From an uncultured Bacilli bacterium (GTDB taxonomy: Bacteria > Bacillota_I > Bacilli_A > RF39 > UBA660): DNA of 64,000 nt. Position 1 is the first letter of the stretch, and every line of letters starts with the position of its first letter. Of this stretch, positions 33,756-42,091 are shown one piece after another. The translations under genes and the position numbers were made by a program. The stretch is from assembly GCA_934168245.1 (NCBI GenBank), contig CAKPMY010000004.1:69543-133542 (forward strand). The letters are read 5' to 3'. The notes beneath the pieces were generated by a model. The model had not been told where the DNA came from, did not search any database, and saw only the letters and a program-made list of their open reading frames with translations.

Positions 33756-35525
33756 CTACTTCGCTATTGTATATGGATCTTCTTTAGTTCCTTGTCCACC
33801 AGTTATTTGACATTTTTTGTCTAAGTAACCCACTAGTCTTACACCTGATTCAAAAGGTATGTTAGTGTCATAGAATACAGAGCCAAGTTCTGCTACCATA
33901 TATCTACGATAATCTTCTTCTGAAGAATTCATTAACCAGTAACTATGTTGTACTATGTTATTTTTTGCAGTATGCATTTCATACATATTTGGAGCATGAA
34001 ATTTAACTTTATATTTTTTAGTAGAACTTGTACCTTTGTATGTAGCAATAGTTTTATAAATCGGAACTTCTATTTCTGCTTTTACAAAGTATTTTTCATC
34101 TACAGCATCACTGGCTTTTTGGTTGATTATATAACCTATATTTCCTTTTTTATTCGGATTATATATGCTCTTCACAGATTCAGATGGATATGATATATTT
34201 GTTAGACTATCTACTTTCATAGTCTCATTTGATATTACTTTGATTGTAGAATCAGATGTTGTCTCTATTATTTGCCATAACATATTTGAATATTTAACAT
34301 ATTCTCCTGAAAGTCTAGTATTTAATAATTCACCAGGTGTTGATATTTCATAATCATCAATTATATAAGGATCTTTTTCAGTACCTTCACCATCGGTAAT
34401 TAATGTTGCTCCTTTTATTGTGAAGACTGGTCTTACACCAAAATTGTATTCTTTAGGAAAGGCCATGTATTTTGAAGGAGTTCCTCCAAAGAAGTTTCTT
34501 GTTGCCCAACTCTCTTTAGTGTCTTTAGCATTTGATAACCAAACTATTGTTTTTGGATATAAATAACTTAGGCCATCATCACTGACACTATTATTAATGT
34601 CTTGCACTGATAAAACATAAACATTCTTTTCATCAGTCCATTTTGTACATTCTTTGGTTGAAGTATCTTTTAAAGTATCATTACAATACTTGGCTTTTAC
34701 TATGAAGTCTTTGGAATCTTTATTGATATGTTCATAGTAATATTTTAACCATTCATCTAAGTCTGAGTAATTTACATTAGCAACATCTTCTGCTGAGACG
34801 ATTCTAACATTTCCATCTACTACTCCAACAATTCTGAAATCCATTCCAGAAAATCTAATATAGTTATCGATGGCATTTCCAATATAAGTACCATTTTTAG
34901 TGGCTTTTTCAACGGTATATTTTAATTCTTGAACTACTTTGATAGTTCTCGTTTTAGTAGTTTCATTTTTAAAACTATCTGATACTTTATAAGTTAAAGT
35001 GTATGTTCCTATTTTAGATGTGTCAATTTTACCAGTTATTTCAACTTCGCTGACATCTATTTCACCATCAGTATTATCAACTACTTTTTTAACTCCAGGT
35101 TCTTTATAATTTTCGCCTCTATTAAGAGTTATTTCACTAGCACCATTTAAAGTTATTACTGGTCCTTGGTGATCAGTTGTTGATTTTAATACACCACATT
35201 GTAAGTAAGTGTAATATTTATAACCAGAATCAGTATGTTTTACTTTTACCCAGCTCTTTGTTATTGAACAAGGCTTTTTACTAAATGGTACATAGAAGTC
35301 TTCCTTAATATATGACTCTCTGGTTAGAGTTTGTAGTGTTACTGTTGTCATTCTAGTGCCAGTTGGTAATTTATCGACATTTATTTCAAAATATCTTTTA
35401 GCTGCTGCTAGCATAGTCTTTTCATTTCTTTTAAAGGTTATATATGGTGATAATACTAAGAACCAAATAAATAAACCGATAATAATTAAAGTAACTACTA
35501 AACGTATTTGTTTCATTTTTTTCAT
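33756..35525 (-). CDS. Membrane-anchored protein with Ig-like DUF5011 and two DUF6273-like domains
   Basis: A 589-residue protein with an N-terminal helix (LVVTLIIIGLFIWFLVLSPYI) and an outside part. Near residues 120-200 is a DUF5011-type Ig-like domain (GPVITLNGASEITLNRGE to KTRTIKVV). Two DUF6273-like domains follow, the first ending ITDGEGTEKDPYIID and the second ITGGQGTKEDPYTIA. The N-terminal MLAAAKRYFEIN stretch resembles MVNAAKSYFAEYP of the protein at 11467, so those two proteins share both ends. A surface role is likely; no enzyme motif is seen. Confidence 0.72.
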   Translation of the reverse strand: MKKMKQIRLVVTLIIIGLFIWFLVLSPYITFKRNEKTMLAAAKRYFEINVDKLPTGTRMTTVTLQTLTRESYIKEDFYVPFSKKPCSITKSWVKVKHTDSGYKYYTYLQCGVLKSTTDHQGPVITLNGASEITLNRGENYKEPGVKKVVDNTDGEIDVSEVEITGKIDTSKIGTYTLTYKVSDSFKNETTKTRTIKVVQELKYTVEKATKNGTYIGNAIDNYIRFSGMDFRIVGVVDGNVRIVSAEDVANVNYSDLDEWLKYYYEHINKDSKDFIVKAKYCNDTLKDTSTKECTKWTDEKNVYVLSVQDINNSVSDDGLSYLYPKTIVWLSNAKDTKESWATRNFFGGTPSKYMAFPKEYNFGVRPVFTIKGATLITDGEGTEKDPYIIDDYEISTPGELLNTRLSGEYVKYSNMLWQIIETTSDSTIKVISNETMKVDSLTNISYPSESVKSIYNPNKKGNIGYIINQKASDAVDEKYFVKAEIEVPIYKTIATYKGTSSTKKYKVKFHAPNMYEMHTAKNNIVQHSYWLMNSSEEDYRRYMVAELGSVFYDTNIPFESGVRLVGYLDKKCQITGGQGTKEDPYTIAK

Positions 35526-35537
35526 ATATTTATCTCC

Positions 35538-37097
35538 TTACTTTAACTTATATGTGTACTGATTATTTCTTACTGTTATAATTAGTTTTATGTTTTTAGC
35601 ATTAACGATATCGTCAGGTACTCTTATATATACATATTTTCCATAATACTTGGATATTTCAAGAGCATTTTTAATTCTAAGCCCTTTCCTAGTTTTGCCA
35701 TTATCTACTATATAACTAATTTTACCATAACTAGTTAAAAAGTCAATCATATCTTCGCCGCCAAAGTCATTTGAAGCAAATTCCATTTTTAATACTTTAT
35801 ATCCTTTTACGGCTTTAGAGGTGTACTCTTTTACTTGACAAAAGCCGTTTTGACAAACATTTTTTCCATAAGTTGCTGTATCAGTTATAGTCATGTTATC
35901 TAAGGCAAACTCTAATTCTTCATTTGAAACTTTAACATTCATAATATCGCCTATTTCAATTGGATCATTTTGAGTCACTTTAGATAAGTCCGCTAGTTTT
36001 AATTTTATTTTACGTAGGTGTTTATCATTACCTGATAATTCTTGATAATATAAAACAAAACGATTAATTTCTTCTTTTTCACTGGCTTTGTAAATTAGAA
36101 GTAAATTTCTTTCTTGACCATTTGATAAAGTTAAATCATCTATAGTAGTACCTAAATCTTTAAAAGATGTTTCATAAGTTCTATTAGTTGGAGAATGGTT
36201 GTTAGTTCTATTCATAACATGAAAACGATTAAAGTTTACTTTACGTTTTTGGGCATTATTTTTAATAGTTATATCTAAAATTACAAAACTATTTCCTTCT
36301 GAGATTTTATCTCCTTTATAATCTTTATCAGTATAGTAGCTATTATTTATTTTTATAGTATAGCCATTTGTATTGATAAGATCACCTTGTTTATATGATT
36401 TATTAGTAATAAAGATAAAAACGTAACTTTTATACATTATAAAGATAAGTAGTAAGGCTAGAGCAATGTTTACTGGAAGACTGTGTTCTTTGTAAAAGTA
36501 ACCTAAGTTTCGTTTTAACTTTCTATATAGACGTTTAATACTATCTTTATCAACATCAATACTAATCTCAATTTCTTCTCTATCGCCTTCGGCTAATTCT
36601 AAGTATTCAGCATCGGCTTTAAAATCAAATTTGTTTAAGTCGACCCCTAAAATTCTGATGGCTAGAATAACGAAAACTGCATATTGAGGAAGTGTTAATA
36701 AGAAAATAATGTCTCGTAAGGCTCTAATACCAGTTGATTCTACGACACCAGTGTAACTATTGAAGTAACTAGCAACGAAGGAAAAGGCTATTAGTAAGGC
36801 AGAGTATTCTATTGCTAGAAGGAGATATATTTTCCAAGGTTTATTCTTGTGTTTTAAAAGAATAACTAGGGCTACACTTGAGGCAATTATTAAGAATAAG
36901 CAGAGTACAGGAAAAAAACCAGTATAAGTTGATATTGGCTCATTGTTGACATCGTATGTAAATAAGTCCATAAATTCTTTAATAAATGAACTTAAAGTAA
37001 TACATTTGTAGTAGACATATGCACATAATATGAACATGAAAATATGAATCTTTTTGAAATTTTTAATCAAAAAGGCATACGGTTTTCTAACTATCAC
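35538..37097 (-). CDS. Polytopic membrane protein with DUF4352-like outer domain
   Basis: About 519 residues. Four hydrophobic segments lie within residues 15-160, then a cytoplasmic loop (about 165-215), a fifth helix (NIALALLLIFIMYKSYVFIF), and an extracytoplasmic part of about 290 residues whose first half (FVILDITIKNNAQKRKVNF) resembles DUF4352. The GTG at 37095-37097 is preferred, nine bases after GGGAG; an upstream TTG directly abuts that site. It lies between the two sortase cassettes, downstream of a terminator. Function unknown. Confidence 0.65.
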   Translation of the reverse strand: MIVRKPYAFLIKNFKKIHIFMFILCAYVYYKCITLSSFIKEFMDLFTYDVNNEPISTYTGFFPVLCLFLIIASSVALVILLKHKNKPWKIYLLLAIEYSALLIAFSFVASYFNSYTGVVESTGIRALRDIIFLLTLPQYAVFVILAIRILGVDLNKFDFKADAEYLELAEGDREEIEISIDVDKDSIKRLYRKLKRNLGYFYKEHSLPVNIALALLLIFIMYKSYVFIFITNKSYKQGDLINTNGYTIKINNSYYTDKDYKGDKISEGNSFVILDITIKNNAQKRKVNFNRFHVMNRTNNHSPTNRTYETSFKDLGTTIDDLTLSNGQERNLLLIYKASEKEEINRFVLYYQELSGNDKHLRKIKLKLADLSKVTQNDPIEIGDIMNVKVSNEELEFALDNMTITDTATYGKNVCQNGFCQVKEYTSKAVKGYKVLKMEFASNDFGGEDMIDFLTSYGKISYIVDNGKTRKGLRIKNALEISKYYGKYVYIRVPDDIVNAKNIKLIITVRNNQYTYKLK

Positions 37098-37146
37098 TAT
37101 AATCAACTCCCATTACTCTATCTTTAATAAGTATAAACCAAATATG

Positions 37147-37176
37147 AAAAAAAAGATAGTTATTTTTAACTATCTT
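37147..37176 (-). terminator. Terminator after DUF5411-like copy 2
   Basis: Minus-strand stem AAGATAGTTA / TAACTATCTT, 4-base loop, followed by eight T. The stop codon of the gene is inside the hairpin. It splits the block after the first sortase cassette. Confidence 0.85.
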
Positions 37177-37663
37177 GACTATATGTATTAGTATTTGGAT
37201 CTAATGTGATTGGCTTTCCTAATTCGTTTTCAGAATCTAAATAAGCCTCAGTTAAGTAGACATCATGTTTTTTTGTAGATTCTACTATGGCATCAAAACT
37301 TGTTGTCATTATTAAGTTCTGGCTATCAAAACTTAATACTGTTGCAGAGTCTACTTTTACACTTACTTTTGGTGGTACTTCATTGATGTCGTAAATGCTT
37401 ACTCTGTAGTTTCTGGTGTTATCAACACTATCAGCAAATCTTCTTAAGAAACTTTCAACAAATTTATCTTTGTCCATACGAATGGCACCATTATCACGAT
37501 AATATTTTACGTCAATGGCATCTTCAATTGAAGCCTCGACGGTTTCTTTTACAAGGTAGTAGTCTAATTCACTACCTGTTGAGTAATTTGATATTACGTT
37601 TATTAGTAAGAGACCCATAAGGGCTAATATAATAATTCCAACTGTTAACATTCCTTTATTCAT
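37166..37663 (-). CDS. DUF5411-like pseudopilin-type protein, copy 2
   Basis: A 165-residue protein with the same single N-terminal helix and outside domain as copy 1 and one changed residue (Asp for Glu at the penultimate position). That change falls where the coding end merges with the terminator stem. It ends the first cassette: sortase, secreted Cys-rich protein, DUF5411-like protein. The near-perfect identity contrasts with the strong divergence of the sortases and large proteins on either side. Confidence 0.7.
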   Translation of the reverse strand: MNKGMLTVGIIILALMGLLLINVISNYSTGSELDYYLVKETVEASIEDAIDVKYYRDNGAIRMDKDKFVESFLRRFADSVDNTRNYRVSIYDINEVPPKVSVKVDSATVLSFDSQNLIMTTSFDAIVESTKKHDVYLTEAYLDSENELGKPITLDPNTNTYSQDS

Positions 37664-37686
37664 ATATTAGCCTCCTATAGTTCCTA
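37215..37686. repeat. 472-bp exact direct repeat, copy 2
   Basis: Partner of 29762-30233, offset by 7453 bases with no indel seen. Confidence 0.9.
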
Positions 37687-40582
37687 ATTCTGAATAGGAT
37701 TCACACCTATCACTATTTGCCTGGTTGTTACAACCTAAGACACCACGTGTTTTTACATATTTACTATCTAATCTATAACTTGATGAACCAACACTTCTAA
37801 ATAGTGGACTGTTATAAACTGAAACACCATTTTTAACAGTAAATGTTCCACTAAATGTTGTATATTTACTGCCACTTTCATTTTTAGAATATTGTCTTAT
37901 TCTACTTAAGGCTTCACGATCTAGAACGAATCTGTAGTCCAAATAACTATTTTCGTATTGCTCGTCATAGATTTCATCTGCTCTACTTTGAATTCTTTGA
38001 ACTAAGTAAACTGGTGAAATAATGTAATCTGTATTTTTTAAATTCTCAGCATCAGCTGTCCAGTTAAAGCCTGGGGTTCTACCAGTTGCTGCGGTTTCAG
38101 TAGTTGGATTTTCATCTGTATCTGGGAATAAGTCTTTATTATCAACAGTTCTTATTCGGTATGAAATAGTATTTTTCTTAGTTGGATCGTCTGGGTCTGG
38201 CAGATTAGTACACGTTGGGTCATTTTTAGTCGCAAGACATTCTGCATCGGTACAGTCACATACAGGACTATCTGGGAATGGATTGTCGTATAGAGCATAG
38301 AAACAACTTACATCGATATTCCAAGCATAGTGTCCGAATTTTCTAGCACTGGCTAGAATGTTATATTCGATGCCGTTTAGTACTTCTTGACTTGGAGTTT
38401 CTACACCAACACCTTTTTTCATACCATATTGCCACCATTTAGTATTTACATCGGCAGAATTCAAATTGGTACAGAATTTACTCTTCTTTTGATGCCATTG
38501 TTTACCAGTTACTGGTGTATATTTTATTTCACCTGTCTTGTTATTTACCCAAGTACCTGGGAAACTCCATTCTGTTAAGTATTTATATGGTTCTTCATTA
38601 TTGTTGTAGCAGTATTTTCTATCTATAACTACGCCGCTGGCATCAGTTAATATACCACCTTGACTAATTTCGGCTGCTGTATAATTAATCCAGTTATCTT
38701 GAGTTGGTTTATCAGCGGTTCTATTATTTACTTTTATTGTAAACTCAGCTGTTTTTGTTGAACATGAGGCTTGAGCAGTACAACTAGATTTAAAGGCTTC
38801 AAAAGCACGTAAATCTTCTTCATAGGCTTCTTCTGCCTCACCTGGATTTAGGTAATCATTGGCACCATCACAGCCAGTATATTCACAAACGTCTATACAA
38901 TGGAATGTTGTGGTATCTTTGAAACCATTAGCATCTGCTGTATACATGCAGTTTGTTCCCCATTGTCCAATACATCTTGGGTCTCCTGTTCCTCCACTTG
39001 CTTCATCGTCTCGGCAGGTTCTGCTTATATTTGATGGATAAAAATACCATCTAGCATATTTACTCCAATAGCCACCAGTTCCTACCCAAGTTATTGAGCC
39101 ACCAACTCTTTCATAATAACCGCTAATTTCATCTACAGAACTTGGACAAGCAGGATTATTTATTTTTAATACTCTGGCATTATTATATAGAGTTGATGTT
39201 AACTTCTTATTTTTACCTGAACCATAAACTTCTTTGTAACATTTATTAGCACATTTTTGAGTATACTTACCGTTGTCACACTTTCTTATACATTTATCAT
39301 AGTCTTCAGATGGACCGGCTTGATTGGCAGTATAATCATTCTTGCTTGGGGCACAAACAGGAGTTGGATCACATTCCTTGTATTCGCCTCTTGAGGGTGT
39401 GTCACCTTTAAATTCAGCGCTACATGTTACTTTGCTTTCAACTTTTACTTTATATTCAAAACATAAACCACCTCTTGTTGCGACCGGAGGACCATAAGAT
39501 ACGGTTATTGTCTCACCACAGGCTTTTTCACAAGACATAGCTTTTCCACTGTTTGGAAGATATTCTGTCTTTGCCCATTCATTATGGGCATAGTACGTAT
39601 TCATGTTGACATAATCATACAAGGTTCCATCAGCAAGTTTATAGCCAAATTTTGTAGGACTGCACTTTAGACTTTCTTTTTGGTTAGAGGAGAAAGTCGG
39701 TTCACTTTCATTGCTGTTTGAAAGATTGTAATTTTTTTCAGCATTTGGTGGTACGGGTATTTCTTTTTTTTCACCGTTAGAGGAATTTTGGGCTTTATAA
39801 CTTCTAATGGCATTTTTCATCATTCTTATAACATAATCTTCGTCATAATTGTAATTATAGGTTTCGGAATAGCAATATGGTATATAACCAGCATATTCAC
39901 TAGCAGCATTGGTTACGGCTGGGTTATACTGTTGAAAATCCTTTTTAGAGATCTTGTATTCACCAGTTCCAAATTTGTCATCCCAAACTCCTTCACGGAA
40001 TTTTTTACACAAGCCATTATAGTGTTTATTTGTTAAAACAGGTGGCTCAGCTGTTCCAGAAACATCGTAGGAATAGGTTGTAATATAACTATTTGGTGTT
40101 GGAGTGAATTTTGTTGATTTCATGGTGCTTTTGACAATATTTTGAACTTCCTCACTATTTGGAGAACAAACTCCATCATCTGGTCCTATGTATGCAAAAA
40201 TAACAATTATACCGTGTTGGGTTTTGGTATCATAATTTATGTTAATACTATTATTTATTTCCCCAGCATTTGGATCAGCATTTAATATGTAGTCTTCTCC
40301 ACTATAACCATTTCCATCCATATCAGTTCTAATTACTCTGACTAGGAATTGTCCGGCACTAATACTTAATGTAAAATAATCTTTACCTTTTGGTACTTCA
40401 AATTTAGTTTTATACTTATTGTTTGCGGCCTCTTTAGTACAGGTAGTTTTATTTTCTGTAGTTTGATTTCCATCTGTTGTAGTATTTGTTTCTTCTGCAT
40501 ATATATTTATACTAATTACAGTTACGAATACAAGAAGTAGTATAAATAATACTTTTAATATTTTTTTACAACTCTTTGGCAT
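37667..40582 (-). CDS. Large secreted Cys-rich protein, copy 2
   Basis: A 971-residue protein with a signal peptide (ILKVLFILLLVFVTVISINIYA, cut before EET) and a long Cys-rich outside chain without a C-terminal anchor. It has the same order of conserved blocks as copy 1: KHYNGLCKKFREGVWDDKFG, ETITVSYGPPVATRGG, LTEWSFPGTWVNNKTGEIKY, VDNKDLFPDTDE, GRTPGFNWTA, and the end LGCNNQANSDRC. The N-terminal 170 residues and the middle differ most. It overlaps the sortase gene by 17 bp. A GAGG-rich site precedes the ATG. It could be an adhesin, pilus cap or wall-bound scaffold. Confidence 0.75.
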   Translation of the reverse strand: MPKSCKKILKVLFILLLVFVTVISINIYAEETNTTTDGNQTTENKTTCTKEAANNKYKTKFEVPKGKDYFTLSISAGQFLVRVIRTDMDGNGYSGEDYILNADPNAGEINNSININYDTKTQHGIIVIFAYIGPDDGVCSPNSEEVQNIVKSTMKSTKFTPTPNSYITTYSYDVSGTAEPPVLTNKHYNGLCKKFREGVWDDKFGTGEYKISKKDFQQYNPAVTNAASEYAGYIPYCYSETYNYNYDEDYVIRMMKNAIRSYKAQNSSNGEKKEIPVPPNAEKNYNLSNSNESEPTFSSNQKESLKCSPTKFGYKLADGTLYDYVNMNTYYAHNEWAKTEYLPNSGKAMSCEKACGETITVSYGPPVATRGGLCFEYKVKVESKVTCSAEFKGDTPSRGEYKECDPTPVCAPSKNDYTANQAGPSEDYDKCIRKCDNGKYTQKCANKCYKEVYGSGKNKKLTSTLYNNARVLKINNPACPSSVDEISGYYERVGGSITWVGTGGYWSKYARWYFYPSNISRTCRDDEASGGTGDPRCIGQWGTNCMYTADANGFKDTTTFHCIDVCEYTGCDGANDYLNPGEAEEAYEEDLRAFEAFKSSCTAQASCSTKTAEFTIKVNNRTADKPTQDNWINYTAAEISQGGILTDASGVVIDRKYCYNNNEEPYKYLTEWSFPGTWVNNKTGEIKYTPVTGKQWHQKKSKFCTNLNSADVNTKWWQYGMKKGVGVETPSQEVLNGIEYNILASARKFGHYAWNIDVSCFYALYDNPFPDSPVCDCTDAECLATKNDPTCTNLPDPDDPTKKNTISYRIRTVDNKDLFPDTDENPTTETAATGRTPGFNWTADAENLKNTDYIISPVYLVQRIQSRADEIYDEQYENSYLDYRFVLDREALSRIRQYSKNESGSKYTTFSGTFTVKNGVSVYNSPLFRSVGSSSYRLDSKYVKTRGVLGCNNQANSDRCESYSELGTIGG

Positions 40583-41378
40583 CTTCCTCTTCTCCTTCCA
40601 AATTTGTATCTAATTTTTCTTTTATTTGTTTATAATTTTTAGTTTCTTTTAGGTCATAGTTAGTAATCTTTTCATCTTCTCTTACCATTCTAGCATCTAT
40701 TTTGTAGGTATATCTTGTCGTTGTACCATAGAATCTTGTACAGGTTCCTAAAGTTATGATGTTATCGTTTTCATTTACATCTATATCATAATCATAGAAA
40801 CTATCCTTTAATGACTGGGCAATGTATTCTTTTAAATCTTCTTTACTAAACTCTACGCTTTCGTGGTAAAGGTCAAAATCATTTATGATTGATACAGAAA
40901 ATATTTTGTATAAATAGTCTTTGCCCGCTACGGTATATTGAATATATTTATTTTCTTTGGCAAAACTTGTGTACATAAATGATGGAAGTTGTTCGAATCT
41001 ATGATGATTCTCATCGGTTATGATGGGATTTGATGATACATTTAAAATGTTATGACCAAATATATAGACTCTATTTATTAATTTATCAACATCATTAATC
41101 ATCCAGGTAAAGTCATCAAGCATTTCTGAAAAATCAGTTTCGGCATCTGCATATATTATAGGATAATCTATATTAGTTCCTTGTACTTTTAACCAGCCGA
41201 TTGCTTGGGTTTCTTTTTTGTTTTCGTTATATTTTTCGATGGCTTTTACTCTAGAGGTAATTTTATAAAAAGTATTCTTTTTTATTATAATACTTGTTAA
41301 GCCTACTAATAATATAATAACTAATAATACTAAGAATGTAGTTGCCTTAGTCAGTTGTTTTTTCTTCTTTCTTAACAT
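40566..41378 (-). CDS. Class-B-like sortase, copy 2; first gene of the secretion block
   Basis: A 270-residue protein with an N-terminal helix (about 10-30) and a sortase domain with GWLKVQGTNIDYPIIYA, catalytic His in VYIFGHNILN and catalytic Cys in NIITLGTCTRFYG. It is close to the copy at 32921 (shared ENKYIQYTVAGKDYLYKIFSVSI-type segment and SLKDSFYDYDIDVNE) but clearly diverged. The main promoter of the block is just upstream. AGGGAT precedes the ATG. Confidence 0.88.
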   Translation of the reverse strand: MLRKKKKQLTKATTFLVLLVIILLVGLTSIIIKKNTFYKITSRVKAIEKYNENKKETQAIGWLKVQGTNIDYPIIYADAETDFSEMLDDFTWMINDVDKLINRVYIFGHNILNVSSNPIITDENHHRFEQLPSFMYTSFAKENKYIQYTVAGKDYLYKIFSVSIINDFDLYHESVEFSKEDLKEYIAQSLKDSFYDYDIDVNENDNIITLGTCTRFYGTTTRYTYKIDARMVREDEKITNYDLKETKNYKQIKEKLDTNLEGEEEDAKEL

Positions 41379-41437
41379 ACTATCCCTACTTTATAATACT
41401 TTTACTCTCACATTTTTACTATTCTTATCTATATTTG

Positions 41438-41465
41438 ATTTTATCATATTCAGATTAAAAGTCAA
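41438..41465 (-). promoter_or_regulatory. Main promoter of the secretion block
   Basis: Minus-strand TTGACT (41460-41465), a 16-base spacer and TGA-TAAAAT (41438-41443), about 60 bases upstream of the first sortase start and just after the greA terminator. Confidence 0.7.
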
Positions 41466-41491
41466 TATTCGCAAGAAAATTCCTTATAAAC

Positions 41492-41515
41492 AAAAAAATA
41501 GCCATTTCGGCTATT
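41492..41515 (-). terminator. Terminator of greA
   Basis: Minus-strand stem AATAGCC / GGCTATT with a 5-base loop, followed by seven T. It separates greA from the secretion block. Confidence 0.85.
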
Positions 41516-41520
41516 CTTCA

Positions 41521-41991
41521 TTATTTTATTTCAACTATTTCTATTTCGTAAGAACCATTTGGACTTTCTACTGTTACAACGTCTCCTACTTTATGTTCTA
41601 GTAAGGCTTTGGCAATAGGACTTTCATTTGATATTTTACTTTCAAATGGGTCTGCTTCTTGACTACCAACGATTTTATATTCGTCTTCTTCCTCATCGTC
41701 TACATATTTAATAACAACAGTGCTACCTATACCAACTTTGTCTTTTGATACTTCTGTAATAATTGAAACATTTTCTAACATTTTTTCTAATTGTTTGATT
41801 CTTGCTTCTATTTGGGCTTGTTCATTTCGTGCAGCATCATACTCTGCATTTTCAGATAAGTCTCCTAATGATCTTGCTTCTTTTATTGCTTGAATATTTT
41901 CAGGACGTCTAACATTAATTAAATTGTCTAGTTCAGCCTTTAATTCGTCTAGTCCTTCTTGGGTTAAATATACAGCATTTTTACTTCCCAT
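41521..41991 (-). CDS. greA: Transcription elongation factor GreA
   Basis: A 156-residue protein that rescues backtracked RNA polymerase by stimulating transcript cleavage. The N-terminal coiled coil holds the signature RSLGDLSENAEYDAARNEQ with acidic tip residues; the C-terminal domain is FKBP-like (GIGSTVVIKY, ESPIAKALLEHKVGD). The ATG at 41989-41991 is six bases after GAGGTG; an upstream GTG is part of that site. In Bacillus greA follows the yrr cluster; here two inserted paralogous genes and dgt lie between. Confidence 0.96.
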   Translation of the reverse strand: MGSKNAVYLTQEGLDELKAELDNLINVRRPENIQAIKEARSLGDLSENAEYDAARNEQAQIEARIKQLEKMLENVSIITEVSKDKVGIGSTVVIKYVDDEEEDEYKIVGSQEADPFESKISNESPIAKALLEHKVGDVVTVESPNGSYEIEIVEIK

Positions 41992-42020
41992 CTTTATCAC
42001 CTCATTAAATGTTTATTACA

Positions 42021-42051
42021 AAATACAAGTTAAATCTCTAGACTTAACTTG
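42021..42051 (-). terminator. Terminator-like hairpin after unknown paralog A
   Basis: Inverted repeat CAAGTTAA / TTAACTTG with a 10-base loop and a TATTTTGT tail on the minus strand. It is a near copy of the hairpin at 42932. Confidence 0.6.
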
Positions 42052-42091
42052 CGCTAGTATAACATATTTTTTTTATTTTAGCAATAACTAA

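Noticed and set aside
11467..41378. Integrative conjugative element
   Set aside because: No relaxase, integrase, excisionase or flanking repeat is visible, and the neighbours are core genes.
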